Shown here piece by piece: positions 1 through 9,271 of a stretch of 13,642 nt of DNA (the first letter of the stretch is position 1; the number at the start of each line of letters is the position of its first letter). Where the stretch lies: contig CAMCWS010000057.1 of the NCBI GenBank assembly GCA_945882755.1, positions 1 to 13,642 of the forward strand, given 5' to 3'. The translations under genes were made by a program, and so were the position numbers. The notes beneath the pieces are model-generated. The model was not told the DNA's origin, searched no databases, and saw only the letters and a program-made list of their open reading frames with translations. The stretch is from Bordetella parapertussis (lineage in GTDB: Bacteria > Pseudomonadota > Gammaproteobacteria > Burkholderiales > Burkholderiaceae_C).

Positions 1-218
1 TCACCCGACAGCGCTTTGTAAAGGCTTTCGCGTGAAAGCCCTGCATCCTTGGCCACTTGGCTCATGCCTTTGGCGCGGGCGATGTCCCCCAAGGCTTTGG
101 CAATAAAGGCCGCGTCGCCATGGGCTTCTGCCAAGCAAGCTTCCAGATAGGCGGCCATTTCTTCACGGGTGCGTAAATGGTCCGCGACATCGTAGGGAGT
201 GGTGAGGGTTGTGGCCAT
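1..218 (-). CDS. Antitoxin of HI1419/HI1420-type toxin-antitoxin pair (3' end outside window)
   Basis: Probable HTH antitoxin that neutralises the adjacent toxin and represses the operon. The reading frame starts at ATG 218 and stays open for 72 codons to the window edge, so the C-terminus is missing here. The N-terminus reads MATTLTTPYDVADHLRT, followed by a helix-rich part (EEMAAYLEACLAEAHGD) and an HTH-like segment with AKGMSQVAKDAGLSRESLYK at residues 50-69. This order is typical of the 'addiction module antidote' family paired with HI1419-like killers. A GGAG Shine-Dalgarno sequence lies inside the last codons of the toxin, and the two genes are 3 bases apart, so translation is probably coupled. 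The family call is from recalled sequence patterns; the arrangement and frame are seen directly. Confidence 0.85.
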   Translation of the reverse strand, partial: MATTLTTPYDVADHLRTREEMAAYLEACLAEAHGDAAFIAKALGDIARAKGMSQVAKDAGLSRESLYKALSG

Positions 219-221
219 GGT

Positions 222-518
222 TTACTTCTCCAAGTTGTTTGCCAACTGCAGGGCTGTTTGAATGTCTTTCGGTTGACTGGACTTGTCACCTCCAGCCAAA
301 AGAATCACGATGTCTAGTCCCCGCTGAGTGAAATACACCCGATAACCGGGTCCAAAATGGATGCGCAATTCTGATACGCCACCACCGACGAGCTTCACAT
401 CACCAGGGTTACCGGAGATCAGTCTTTCCACGCGCATCAAAATCCGAGCACGCCCTTGCAGATCGCGCAAGTTGTCGATCCATTCGGCATAGACAAGGGT
501 TTTGCGTATGTGCAACAC
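222..518 (-). CDS. RelE/HigB-like toxin (addiction module killer protein, HI1419 type)
   Basis: A 98-residue protein of the RelE/ParE superfamily; members usually inhibit translation by cleaving mRNA at the ribosome. Family-typical stretches are visible: LRDLQGRARILMRVERL (residues 18-34), GNPGDVKLVGGGVSELRIHFGPGYRVYF (residues 36-63, given here only as a landmark) and the C-terminal VILLAGGDKSSQPKDIQTA. Length and ends match the family. The start is GTG at 518, with TTG as the next codon; no ATG fits. No Shine-Dalgarno sequence precedes it, and the predicted promoter places transcription start at or within a base or two of the GTG, so a leaderless message is likely. The toxin gene comes first and the antitoxin second, as is usual for this group. 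Activity and target are not shown by the sequence. Confidence 0.88.
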   Translation of the reverse strand: MLHIRKTLVYAEWIDNLRDLQGRARILMRVERLISGNPGDVKLVGGGVSELRIHFGPGYRVYFTQRGLDIVILLAGGDKSSQPKDIQTALQLANNLEK

Positions 519-524
519 GCAATA

Positions 525-553
525 AATGTAGCCAGTAGGCTACGGATTGTCAA
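525..553 (-). promoter_or_regulatory. Sigma70-type promoter of the toxin-antitoxin operon
   Basis: Reading the minus strand there is a perfect -35 hexamer TTGACA (553 to 548), a 17-base spacer (547 to 531) and a -10 hexamer TACATT (530 to 525, four of six matches to TATAAT). Transcription should start about 6-7 bases further on, near 518-519, which coincides with the GTG start of the toxin. The -35 hexamer includes the TGA stop codon (552-550) of the upstream nucleotidyltransferase gene. The hexamers and spacing are direct observations; promoter activity is inferred. Confidence 0.65.
528..543. promoter_or_regulatory. Operator-like inverted repeat inside the toxin-antitoxin promoter
   Basis: A perfect 6-base inverted repeat, GTAGCC-AGTA-GGCTAC on the plus strand, fills most of the spacer and reaches into the -10 hexamer of the toxin promoter. 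A palindrome in this position is where an autoregulating HTH antitoxin would bind and block RNA polymerase. The repeat is seen; binding by the antitoxin is inferred from how such operons normally work. Confidence 0.6.
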
Positions 554-1350
554 GCGGATGGCGTTTTGTTCAGCTGCGCCAATCGCTCTGGCGTGCCCAC
601 ATCGACCCACAGGCCTTCGTAAAAAGATGCGCTGACCAAACACTGGTCCATGGCGGCTCTGAGCATGGCGGCCAGCGGCGCTTTCACGCCCTCGGGGTTG
701 CCTGCAGGAATGGGGCACCAAGCTGCTTCGAAGAAAGCGCGTTTGTAAAGCCCGATGGTGCTGAAAGTGAACAAGGTGTGTCCCGCGTTGCGGGGCAGGT
801 TCAGCGCCAATCCATCCGCAGACACACCAAAGTCACCGCTGGGGTTGTGCGCTGGGTTGGGCACCAGCCAAATGTGCGCCAAGCAGGCGCTGCCTTTAAA
901 ACGTTCATAAATCTCGGCAGAAAATTCAAACTCGGGCGCATAAATATCTCCTGCCGCCACCCAAAACACCTCAGCCAGCATGGGCAAGGCCCGCACAATG
1001 CCACCTGCGGTTTCCAGTGCTTCGCCAGCCCCGCGACCCTCATGGGAATAGCGCAGTTGCAGTTTGTTGGCGGCCATGGAAGGCTGGACATGTCCCGGTT
1101 CAAGGTTCGGTGTAAAACGCATACCCAATGCGGGTTCAATCTGATCGCCCAGCCAACCGGAATTAATCACCACAGTGTTTACATCAGCTAATGCCAAAGC
1201 ATTCAAGGGGTACCACAGCAAAGGCTTGCCCCGCACTTGCAGCAAAGGCTTGGGTGTGGTGTCGGTCAGCGGACGCATACGCTCTCCCCGACCCGCTGCC
1301 AAGAGCATGGCTTGGGCCGGTTGGCTCAAGGAGATGGGGCGATCTGTCAT
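550..1350 (-). CDS. murU: MurU-like N-acetylmuramate 1-phosphate uridylyltransferase (nucleotidyltransferase family)
   Basis: Sugar-1-phosphate nucleotidyltransferase of 266 residues. The N-terminal signature LLAAGRGERMRPLTDTTPKP (residues 16-35) holds the nucleotide-binding loop and Lys34. Residues 110-117 (EALETAGG) fit the substrate-binding region, GD at 134-135 is the expected metal-binding Asp, and NPSGDFGV and the C-terminal WVDVGTPERLAQL resemble MurU more than glucose-1-phosphate thymidylyltransferases. MurU converts MurNAc-1-phosphate to UDP-MurNAc in peptidoglycan recycling, normally after the kinase AmgK. An amgK gene is not next to it here: the upstream neighbour is divergent tkt. 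Residues 77-99 look like an insertion compared with the MurU proteins I recall. The start at ATG 1350 has no clear Shine-Dalgarno sequence. The substrate is inferred; a GDP-mannose- or hexose-specific relative is the main alternative. Confidence 0.8.
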   Translation of the reverse strand: MTDRPISLSQPAQAMLLAAGRGERMRPLTDTTPKPLLQVRGKPLLWYPLNALALADVNTVVINSGWLGDQIEPALGMRFTPNLEPGHVQPSMAANKLQLRYSHEGRGAGEALETAGGIVRALPMLAEVFWVAAGDIYAPEFEFSAEIYERFKGSACLAHIWLVPNPAHNPSGDFGVSADGLALNLPRNAGHTLFTFSTIGLYKRAFFEAAWCPIPAGNPEGVKAPLAAMLRAAMDQCLVSASFYEGLWVDVGTPERLAQLNKTPSA

Positions 1351-1435
1351 GAATGCAGTTTAGCCAGCTGCCGAGACTTGGATACAAAAGATTTGGTTAA
1401 AATCGCCGACCCCACTAACCACCCCTAACTCGAAC

Positions 1436-1439
1436 GGAG
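1436..1439 (+). promoter_or_regulatory. Ribosome binding site of tkt
   Basis: GGAG lies five bases before the ATG at 1445, a strong Shine-Dalgarno sequence that fixes the transketolase start. The 94-base gap between the divergent murU-like gene and tkt (1351-1444) must hold promoters for both. A TAAAAT -10-like hexamer (1398-1403) is visible for tkt, but no well-spaced -35 accompanies it. Confidence 0.75.
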
Positions 1440-1444
1440 CCCCC

Positions 1445-3499
1445 ATGGCCAATCACCAACAAATGGCGAGTGCGATTCGCGCACTGGCAATGGACGCGGT
1501 TCAACAAGCTAACTCGGGGCACCCCGGGGCGCCTATGGGCATGGCCGATATCGCCGTCGCTTTGTGGGGCGAGCACCTGAAACACAACCCCCAGCATCCG
1601 CATTGGGCCGATCGCGACCGCTTTGTGCTGTCCAACGGCCACGGCTCCATGCTGATTTACGCCTTGCTGCACTTGACAGGCTATGACCTGCCGATGAGCG
1701 AGTTGAAAAACTTCCGACAGTTGCACAGCAAAACCGCTGGCCACCCCGAGGTGGGCATCACCCCTGGCGTGGAAACCACCACCGGCCCCTTGGGCCAAGG
1801 CATCACCAACGCGGTGGGCATGGCGCTGGCCGAAAAACTCTTGGCCAGTGAATTCAACCGCCCCAACCACAGCATCGTCGACCACCACACCTATGTGTTC
1901 ATGGGTGACGGTTGCATGATGGAAGGCATCAGCCACGAGGCCTGCGCCTTGGCTGGCGCTTGGAAGTTGAACAAGCTCATCGCTTTGTATGACGACAACG
2001 GCATTTCTATCGATGGCAAGGTCACGCCTTGGTTCATCGACGACACCCCCGCCCGCTTCAAGGCCTACGGCTGGAACGTCATCAGCGTAGATGGACACGA
2101 TGTGCAAGCGGTCAGCCGCGCCATCGCCACCGCCAAACACAGCGCCGACAAGCCCACGATGATCGCCTGCAAAACCCACATCGGCCAAGGCAGCCCCAAC
2201 CGCGTGGACACCGCCAAGGCCCACGGCGAACCCTTGGGTGCAGATGAAATTGCGCTGACCCGCGCCGCAATTGGCTGGCACCATGCACCCTTCGTCGTGC
2301 CTGCGGAGGTTTACGACGACTGGAACGCCAAAGACAAGGGCGCCAAGGCTGAAGAACATTGGACACACCAGTTCACCGCCTACGCCTCTGCCCACCCCGA
2401 ATTGGCCGTGGAGTTCAAACGCCGCATGGCTGGCGATTTACCAAAAAACTTCCACCAAACCGTGGTCGATGCCGTGGTTGCTGCTAACACCAAGGCCGAA
2501 ACCGTCGCCAGCCGCAAGGCCAGCCAGTTGGCTTTGGAAGCTTTCACCGCCGCTATCCCCGAAATGCTGGGGGGCAGCGCCGACCTGACCGGCTCCAACC
2601 TCACCAACACCAAGTCCACGCCCAATGTCCGAATCGACGTGGCGGGCAACGTTGTGAAGGACGAACACGGCCACGGCGGTCGCCACATCAACTACGGCGT
2701 GCGCGAATTTGGCATGGCCGCCATCATGAATGGCGTGGCGTTGCATGGCGGCTTCATCCCCTACGGTGGCACCTTCCTCACCTTCAGCGACTATTCGCGC
2801 AACGCCATCCGCATGGCAGCCCTTATGAAGCAACGCGTGGTGCATGTGTTCACCCACGACTCCATCGGTTTGGGCGAAGACGGCCCGACCCACCAGTCCA
2901 TCGAACACGCCGCATCGCTGCGCTTGATCCCCGGCTTGGACGTTTGGCGCCCCGCCGACACCGCAGAAACCACGGTGGCCTGGGCTGTGGCTTTGCAAAA
3001 CGACAACCGCCCCACCGCCTTGTTGCTGAGCCGCCAAAATCTGCCCTACTTGCCCAAAGGCGACAGCGCCGCCAAGGACACCAGCGGCTTGGATGCCATC
3101 AACAAAGGCGCTTATGTGCTGGCCGAACCCTCAGAAGTGGGCATGAACAAAAAGCCCCAAGCGGTCATCATCGCCACCGGCTCTGAAGTGCAACTCGCCA
3201 TGAAAGCGCAAGCCTTGTTGGCCGAACACAAGGTCGCGGTGCGCGTGGTCTCCATGCCCAGCACCACCACCTTTGACCGCCAAAGCGTGGCCTACAAATC
3301 CGCCGTATTGCCCAAAGGCATCCCCCGCATCGCGGTGGAAATGGGCTCGACCGATGGCTGGTGGAAATACGGCGTGTCGGCCGTGGTCGGCATTGACACC
3401 TACGGCGAGAGCGCACCCGCACCGGTGTTGTTTGAGCACTTTGGCTTCACGCCCAAAAACGTGGCCGAGACCGTGTTGAAAGTGCTGCAAAGCGCCTAA
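1445..3499 (+). CDS. tkt: Transketolase
   Basis: A full-length 684-residue transketolase, a cytosolic thiamine-diphosphate enzyme that moves two-carbon ketol units between sugar phosphates in the pentose-phosphate pathway and, where present, the Calvin cycle. Visible landmarks are SGHPGAPMG with His26, NGHGSML with His66, GPLGQG (114-119), the thiamine-diphosphate motif beginning GDG at 154-156 and ending at Asn185, and Glu421 in GVREFGM, the residue expected to activate the cofactor. [13 protein letters not shown] and the C-terminal transketolase domain are also present. Length is normal and I see no disruption. It leads a plus-strand gene row and is followed after 8 bases by a DNA methyltransferase instead of gap, which I recall as its usual neighbour in Burkholderiales. 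Base composition is GC-rich, like gap and glcE. Confidence 0.97.
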   Translation: MANHQQMASAIRALAMDAVQQANSGHPGAPMGMADIAVALWGEHLKHNPQHPHWADRDRFVLSNGHGSMLIYALLHLTGYDLPMSELKNFRQLHSKTAGHPEVGITPGVETTTGPLGQGITNAVGMALAEKLLASEFNRPNHSIVDHHTYVFMGDGCMMEGISHEACALAGAWKLNKLIALYDDNGISIDGKVTPWFIDDTPARFKAYGWNVISVDGHDVQAVSRAIATAKHSADKPTMIACKTHIGQGSPNRVDTAKAHGEPLGADEIALTRAAIGWHHAPFVVPAEVYDDWNAKDKGAKAEEHWTHQFTAYASAHPELAVEFKRRMAGDLPKNFHQTVVDAVVAANTKAETVASRKASQLALEAFTAAIPEMLGGSADLTGSNLTNTKSTPNVRIDVAGNVVKDEHGHGGRHINYGVREFGMAAIMNGVALHGGFIPYGGTFLTFSDYSRNAIRMAALMKQRVVHVFTHDSIGLGEDGPTHQSIEHAASLRLIPGLDVWRPADTAETTVAWAVALQNDNRPTALLLSRQNLPYLPKGDSAAKDTSGLDAINKGAYVLAEPSEVGMNKKPQAVIIATGSEVQLAMKAQALLAEHKVAVRVVSMPSTTTFDRQSVAYKSAVLPKGIPRIAVEMGSTDGWWKYGVSAVVGIDTYGESAPAPVLFEHFGFTPKNVAETVLKVLQSA

Positions 3500-3507
3500 A
3501 CAATAAA

Positions 3508-4696
3508 ATGAATAGCAGACTGCCTTTATTTCAACCCAGCGCAGAAGCGTTGAGGTTGAATGCAGAACATCCATACCCCGTAATTTCTCTTTTTTCGGGT
3601 GCAATGGGCCTTGATTTAGGACTAAATCAAGCGGGGCTGAGGGTTGCTGTTTCTCAAGATATTGATCCATGGTGCATCGAGACCATCAGGAGAAATCAGC
3701 ATATCGCGGTTGATGGCGACATAGAAGAACTTGTTAACCAAGACCCAAAATGTGAATTTCTATTGGCAGCTTGTGGCGTCAAACGTAAATCAGTCTTTGC
3801 AGTGGTTGGAGGGCCTCCTTGTCAGTCTTTTTCGACTGCCGGTAAAAGATTGGGCGTTTCCGATGAAAGGGGACAGCTATATCAGCAATTTATAAAGGTA
3901 ATTAAAGCAGTTAAGCCTCGATTTTTCGTTATGGAGAATGTTAAGGGCTTGGCTTCCATGCCCTCTATTCCAGGAGACAAAAACTCCGCCCCTGTATTGG
4001 ATGACATACTAAATAGCTTCCATAAAATTGGATACAAAACAGTCCATGGCGTTCTGGATGCTGTTCATTATGGAACTCCTCAATTTCGGGAGCGATTGGT
4101 GATTATTGGTACAAGAGATGGAGAAAATATTTTTCTCCCAATACCATCGCATTTTCCAAAGCATCAAAACGCTGATATGCGTTGGAAAACCCTCGGGGAA
4201 GCTATTTCTAATTTAAATGTGGTGGGCGATTGTGCAAAATTTTCTCCAAACATCATGAAGTTTCTTGCGTTGTTACCTGAAGGGGGAAATTGGAAAAATC
4301 TTCCAAAAGAACTCATGGAAGAGGCAATGGGTGGCGCATTCCATTCAGGTGGGGGGAAGGTTGGGTTTTATAGGCGTTTAAACAGCCTTGAACCATCCCC
4401 CACATTGGTCACCAGCCCCATCCAGAAGGCGACCATGTTGTGTCATCCTAATGAATTACGCCCACTTTCAGTCCGTGAATATGCTCGAATCCAACAGTTC
4501 CCAGATGATTGGAAATTTGAAGGCAAAACGGCTGACTGCTATCGTCAAATAGGTAACGCAGTTCCAATTCCACTCGGACGCGCCATTGGCCAAATGTTGA
4601 AATCAGTCGCTCTTGGAAATGCCCAAATTCAAGCTAAAAGAATGCGAGGCACTTCTGTTCATAATCAATTTATCGTTGAATCAGAAGGTCTAGAAA

Positions 4697-4707
<11 letters not shown>
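3508..4707 (+). CDS. DNA (cytosine-5-)-methyltransferase, modification subunit of a type II restriction-modification system
   Basis: A 399-residue C5 cytosine methyltransferase with the conserved motifs in order: motif I SLFSGAMGLDLG (27-38) for S-adenosylmethionine, motif IV GGPPCQSFS with catalytic Cys105, motif VI ENV with Glu143, motif VIII QFRER (192-196), a motif IX-like RLNSLEPSPTL, and motif X IGNAVPIPLGRAIG (348-361). The target-recognition region lies between motifs VIII and IX and gives no sequence specificity by eye. It should protect host DNA from the endonuclease encoded just downstream, whose frame overlaps its end by 11 bases. It starts 8 bases after the tkt stop with no Shine-Dalgarno sequence, so translation may depend on reinitiation from tkt. 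It is markedly more AT-rich than its flanks, which suggests horizontal acquisition. Confidence 0.95.
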
Positions 4708-6504
<1,797 letters not shown>

Positions 6505-6506
<2 letters not shown>

Positions 6507-6510
6507 AGGA
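6505..6510 (+). promoter_or_regulatory. Ribosome binding site supporting the GTG start of glcE
   Basis: AAAGGA overlaps the gap stop codon and ends four bases before GTG 6515. The glcE frame extends back to 6473 inside gap, but the only good ribosome binding site points to 6515, giving an 8-base gap between the two genes. Confidence 0.65.
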
Positions 6511-6514
6511 CTCC

Positions 6515-7639
6515 GTGCTCGATGTTTTCAAAGACCGCATCCGTGATGCGGCGGCCCAAGGGCAACACCTGCGCATTCAAGGCGGCAATACCAAGCAGTT
6601 TTATGGTGATACACAGGCCACGGCGCAGCTGTTAGACACCCGCGCCCACAGCGGCATAGTCAGCTACGAGCCCAGCGAGTTGGTGGTCACCGTGCGTTGC
6701 GGCACGCCTTTGGCAGAGCTGGAAGCCGTGTTGGCCGAGCAAGGCCAGTGCTTGGCGTTTGAGCCACCGCATTTTGGCGACACAGCCACCGTGGGCGGCA
6801 TGGTGGCGTGTGGTTTGGCTGGTCCTGCCCGTGCGGTGGTGGGCGGCGTGCGTGACCATGTGCTGGGCGTGCAAATGCTCAACGGCAAGGGCGAGTCGCT
6901 GACCTTTGGCGGCCAAGTGATGAAAAACGTGGCCGGTTACGACGTGTCACGTGTATTGGCTGGCAGCATGGGCACCTTGGGCGTGATCACCGATGTGTCG
7001 CTCAAAGTGCTGCCCCAAGCACCGGCCGAAGTCACGCTGGCCTGCCATTTACCGCAGGCAGATGCCTTGGCCTTGCTGCACCGCTGGGGCGCACAGCCCC
7101 TGCCCTTGAACGCCAGTTGCTGGGTCAACGACAACCACACCCAACCCGCGCAAGACATGCTGTTTGTGCGCTTGCGGGGTGCGGTGGCGGCGGTGGATGC
7201 TGCCGTGCCACGCATGTGTGCCGATGTGGCCGCTTTGGGCGGGCATGCCGCTGCCATCGATCAAACCCAAGCCAAAGCAGATTGGGCCGCTTGCCGCGAT
7301 CAACGCCTGCCGTTTTTCACGCCACCTGCCGCTGACATGGCGCTGTGGCGCTTGAGCCTGCCGCAAATCGCCGCGGTGCTGGACTTATCCTTTGCGCCAT
7401 TCATTGAATGGCATGGCGGCTTGCGCTGGCTGTGGGCGCCCCCCTCGGCAGCAGCCCAGTTGCGCGCCGTGGCTACACAAGCCGGTGGCCACGCCACGCT
7501 GTTTCGCGCACCCGTGCAAGCCACAGGCGAGATGCCCGCCGTGTTTCACCCTTTGCCAGCGGTGCAGCAGCGCATCCAGCGCGAGCTGCAACAACAATTT
7601 GACCCGCACGGTGTGTTCAATACCGGTCGAGGTGGGTGA
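6515..7639 (+). CDS. glcE: Glycolate oxidase subunit GlcE (FAD-binding)
   Basis: A 374-residue flavoprotein, one of the three subunits (GlcD, GlcE, GlcF) of glycolate oxidase, which turns glycolate into glyoxylate and passes electrons to the respiratory chain. The N-terminal FAD-binding domain shows LRIQGGNTKQFYG (19-31), FEPPHFGDTATVGGMVACGLAGPAR, then GGQVMKNVAGYDVSRVLAGSMGTLGVI, a strongly GlcE-like series. The C-terminus DPHGVFNTGR is typical of the family. Slightly longer than the roughly 350 residues I recall for the E. coli protein. The GTG start is chosen from the ribosome binding site. Its immediate upstream neighbour is gap, not glcD, which is unusual, and it is separated from glcF by a degraded toxin-antitoxin locus. 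Confidence 0.93.
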   Translation: MLDVFKDRIRDAAAQGQHLRIQGGNTKQFYGDTQATAQLLDTRAHSGIVSYEPSELVVTVRCGTPLAELEAVLAEQGQCLAFEPPHFGDTATVGGMVACGLAGPARAVVGGVRDHVLGVQMLNGKGESLTFGGQVMKNVAGYDVSRVLAGSMGTLGVITDVSLKVLPQAPAEVTLACHLPQADALALLHRWGAQPLPLNASCWVNDNHTQPAQDMLFVRLRGAVAAVDAAVPRMCADVAALGGHAAAIDQTQAKADWAACRDQRLPFFTPPAADMALWRLSLPQIAAVLDLSFAPFIEWHGGLRWLWAPPSAAAQLRAVATQAGGHATLFRAPVQATGEMPAVFHPLPAVQQRIQRELQQQFDPHGVFNTGRGG

Positions 7640-7672
7640 GTTTTGCTTTGGAAAATAGACAGTTGAGCGCGC

Positions 7673-7683
7673 TTTGGTCCAAA
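7673..7683. repeat. Short palindrome upstream of the relic antitoxin
   Basis: TTTGG-T-CCAAA is a perfect 5-base inverted repeat about 43 bases before the antitoxin ATG. It may be a remnant operator of the former toxin-antitoxin operon. A palindrome this short can occur by chance, and no convincing promoter hexamers accompany it. Confidence 0.3.
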
Positions 7684-7725
7684 TCAAATCCGATACAGTC
7701 TCGACTCCAACGCTGAGAGGTCGCC

Positions 7726-7917
7726 ATGAAACAGTTACAAGTGAATTTGCCCGATGCGCTAGCTCAGCAAGTGTTGGCAGCGGGCCTGTGGGAATCTGAA
7801 GCACTGACCGATTTGTTAAGGGACGAACTGCAGCGCCGTCAAACCGCCCAAACATTTGCCAAACTCAAAAGCATGCATCAAGCCAAGCCTGCGCGGTTGC
7901 GGCCAAAGCCGACTTGA
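7726..7917 (+). CDS. Antitoxin-like protein, probably C-terminally damaged
   Basis: A 63-residue reading frame with a good start: GAGAGG five bases before ATG 7726. The N-terminus MKQLQVNLPDALAQQVLAAG and the following LTDLLRDELQRRQ resemble short antitoxins paired with PIN-domain toxins. From about residue 50 the pattern is lost: the last ten or so residues (KPARLRPKPT) look like the PIN-toxin sequence read in the wrong frame. The simplest reading is a deletion that removed the end of the antitoxin gene and the start of the toxin gene. It may still make a short protein, but with no intact toxin nearby its role is unclear. The family placement is by resemblance only. Confidence 0.6.
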   Translation: MKQLQVNLPDALAQQVLAAGLWESEALTDLLRDELQRRQTAQTFAKLKSMHQAKPARLRPKPT

Positions 7918-8018
7918 TCGTCACCGGCGATGAGAATTTGCTCACCCTGACCCATTTTCAAAATATCTGGATCGCCAACCCGCGCGCTGCGGTGGCTTGG
8001 CTACAAATTCCTGTTTAA
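7881..8018 (+). pseudogene. C-terminal remnant of a PIN-domain (VapC-like) toxin
   Basis: In the frame ending at TAA 8016-8018 the sequence encodes ...CAVAAKADLIVTGDENLLTL, followed by THFQNIWIANPRAAVAWLQ and IPV, the characteristic end of a PIN-domain nuclease: the acidic TGDxxLL motif and the strand after it. It has no start codon, no N-terminal half with the first catalytic Asp, and it overlaps the antitoxin reading frame in a different frame. About 45 codons remain where a whole toxin would need roughly 130-140. It is therefore a dead toxin fragment. The left limit given is approximate, since the deletion junction can only be placed to within about 15 bases. Confidence 0.75.
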
Positions 8019-8025
8019 ATCATTT

Positions 8026-9264
8026 ATGCAAACAAACCTCGCCCCCGAATACCAAAACACCCCCGATGGCCAAGAGGCCGAGGCGATTTTGCGCAAATGC
8101 GTGCACTGCGGTTTTTGCACCGCCACTTGCCCGACCTACCAGTTGCTGGGCGACGAACTGGACGGTCCGCGTGGCCGCATCTACCTGATCAAGCAAGTGC
8201 TGGAAGGCGTGGCGCCCACCCGCGACACCCAGTTGCATTTGGACCGCTGCCTCACCTGCCGCAATTGCGAAACCACTTGCCCGAGCGGCGTGCAGTACGG
8301 CCATTTGGTGGACATTGGGCGCAAATTGGTGGACGAGAAAGTGCCCCGCCCAGCGGCAGAGCAAACCGTGCGCTGGGCCTTGAAAGAGGGCTTGTCGTCA
8401 CCGCTGTTTGCACCCGCCATGACGCTGGGCCAAAGTGTGCGGGCTTTGTTGCCCAGCAGCCTCAAAGCCAAGGTGCCCGAGTCGCGCAGTGCCGGTGCTT
8501 GGCCCACTCGCCAACATAACCGCCGTATGCTGATGCTCGCCGGTTGTGTGCAACCGGCCATGAGCCCCAACATCAACACCGCCACCGCGCGGGTGTTGGA
8601 CGCTTGCGGCATTCAAACCGTGGTCGAGCCTTTGGCGGGTTGCTGCGGCGGCGTGAAGTTCCATTTGAACGACCAAGACGCGGCCCATGTTCAAATGAAA
8701 AACAACATCGACGCTTGGTGGCCGCATGTGGCGCAAGGCGTGGAGGCGATTGTGATGAACGCCTCGGGTTGTGGCGTGACGGTCAAGGACTACGGCCACA
8801 TCTTCCGCCACGACCCGCAGTACGCTGAGAAGGCCGCCCGCATCAGCGAACTCACCAAAGACCTGAGCGAATTGCTGCCCCATTTGATGCCCACCTTGCA
8901 GCAACGCATCCGGCCTGAACAAGCCCAGCAACAAGGGCAACTGGCGTTTCACCCGCCTTGTACTTTGCAGCACGGCCAGCAACTCAAGGGCGGTGTGGAA
9001 ACCCATATGAGCGCCTTGGGCTTCAAGGTGCGTGTCGCCAGCAATGAGGCGCATTTGTGCTGCGGCTCGGCCGGCACTTACAGCGTGTTGCAACCCGTCA
9101 TTGCCACCCAATTGCGTGACCGCAAGCTGGGCCACTTGAACGAGATGCAACCCAGTGCTATTTTGAGCGCCAACATCGGCTGCATCACCCATTTGCAAAG
9201 CGGCACCGCCGTGCCGGTGCGGCATTGGGTGGAGATGGTAGACGCGGCGCTGGCGCGTTCTTAA
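8026..9264 (+). CDS. glcF: Glycolate oxidase iron-sulfur subunit GlcF
   Basis: A 412-residue iron-sulfur subunit of glycolate oxidase. Two cysteine clusters near the N-terminus, C25-x2-C28-x2-C31-x3-C35-P and C75-x2-C78-x2-C81-x3-C85-P, each suit one [4Fe-4S] cluster. Two CCG-type domains follow, marked by LAGCVQPAMSPNINTATA with EPLAGCCGGVKFH, and by HPPCTLQHGQQLKG with EAHLCCGSAGTYS. It would carry electrons from the GlcD/GlcE flavins toward quinone at the membrane. The ATG at 8026 lacks a strong ribosome binding site; it lies 7 bases after the stop of the PIN relic and 386 bases after glcE. The 3' end is only 7 bases from the convergent kinase gene, leaving no room for a separate terminator. 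Confidence 0.95.
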   Translation: MQTNLAPEYQNTPDGQEAEAILRKCVHCGFCTATCPTYQLLGDELDGPRGRIYLIKQVLEGVAPTRDTQLHLDRCLTCRNCETTCPSGVQYGHLVDIGRKLVDEKVPRPAAEQTVRWALKEGLSSPLFAPAMTLGQSVRALLPSSLKAKVPESRSAGAWPTRQHNRRMLMLAGCVQPAMSPNINTATARVLDACGIQTVVEPLAGCCGGVKFHLNDQDAAHVQMKNNIDAWWPHVAQGVEAIVMNASGCGVTVKDYGHIFRHDPQYAEKAARISELTKDLSELLPHLMPTLQQRIRPEQAQQQGQLAFHPPCTLQHGQQLKGGVETHMSALGFKVRVASNEAHLCCGSAGTYSVLQPVIATQLRDRKLGHLNEMQPSAILSANIGCITHLQSGTAVPVRHWVEMVDAALARS

Positions 9265-9271
9265 AGACGGC

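Noticed and set aside
547..1191. Plus-strand open frame (214 codons) opposite the murU-like gene
   Set aside because: Shadow of the nucleotidyltransferase frame, with no plausible domain or start signal.
1378..1403. tkt promoter made of TTGGAT and TAAAAT
   Set aside because: The spacer would be only 14 bases, too short for a normal sigma70 promoter; only the -10-like element is kept as a possibility.
1415..2395. Long minus-strand open frame (326 codons) opposite tkt
   Set aside because: It is antisense to a clear transketolase in GC-rich DNA; its translation is low-complexity Gly/Val/His/Ala with no family pattern, a codon-bias shadow.
7640..7725. Rho-independent terminator after glcE
   Set aside because: No GC-rich hairpin followed by a T run is present; only the short TTTGG-T-CCAAA palindrome without a T tract.
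8398..9225. Long minus-strand open frame (275 codons) opposite glcF
   Set aside because: Antisense to an unambiguous GlcF; composition is shadow-like and there is no ribosome binding site or recognisable domain.
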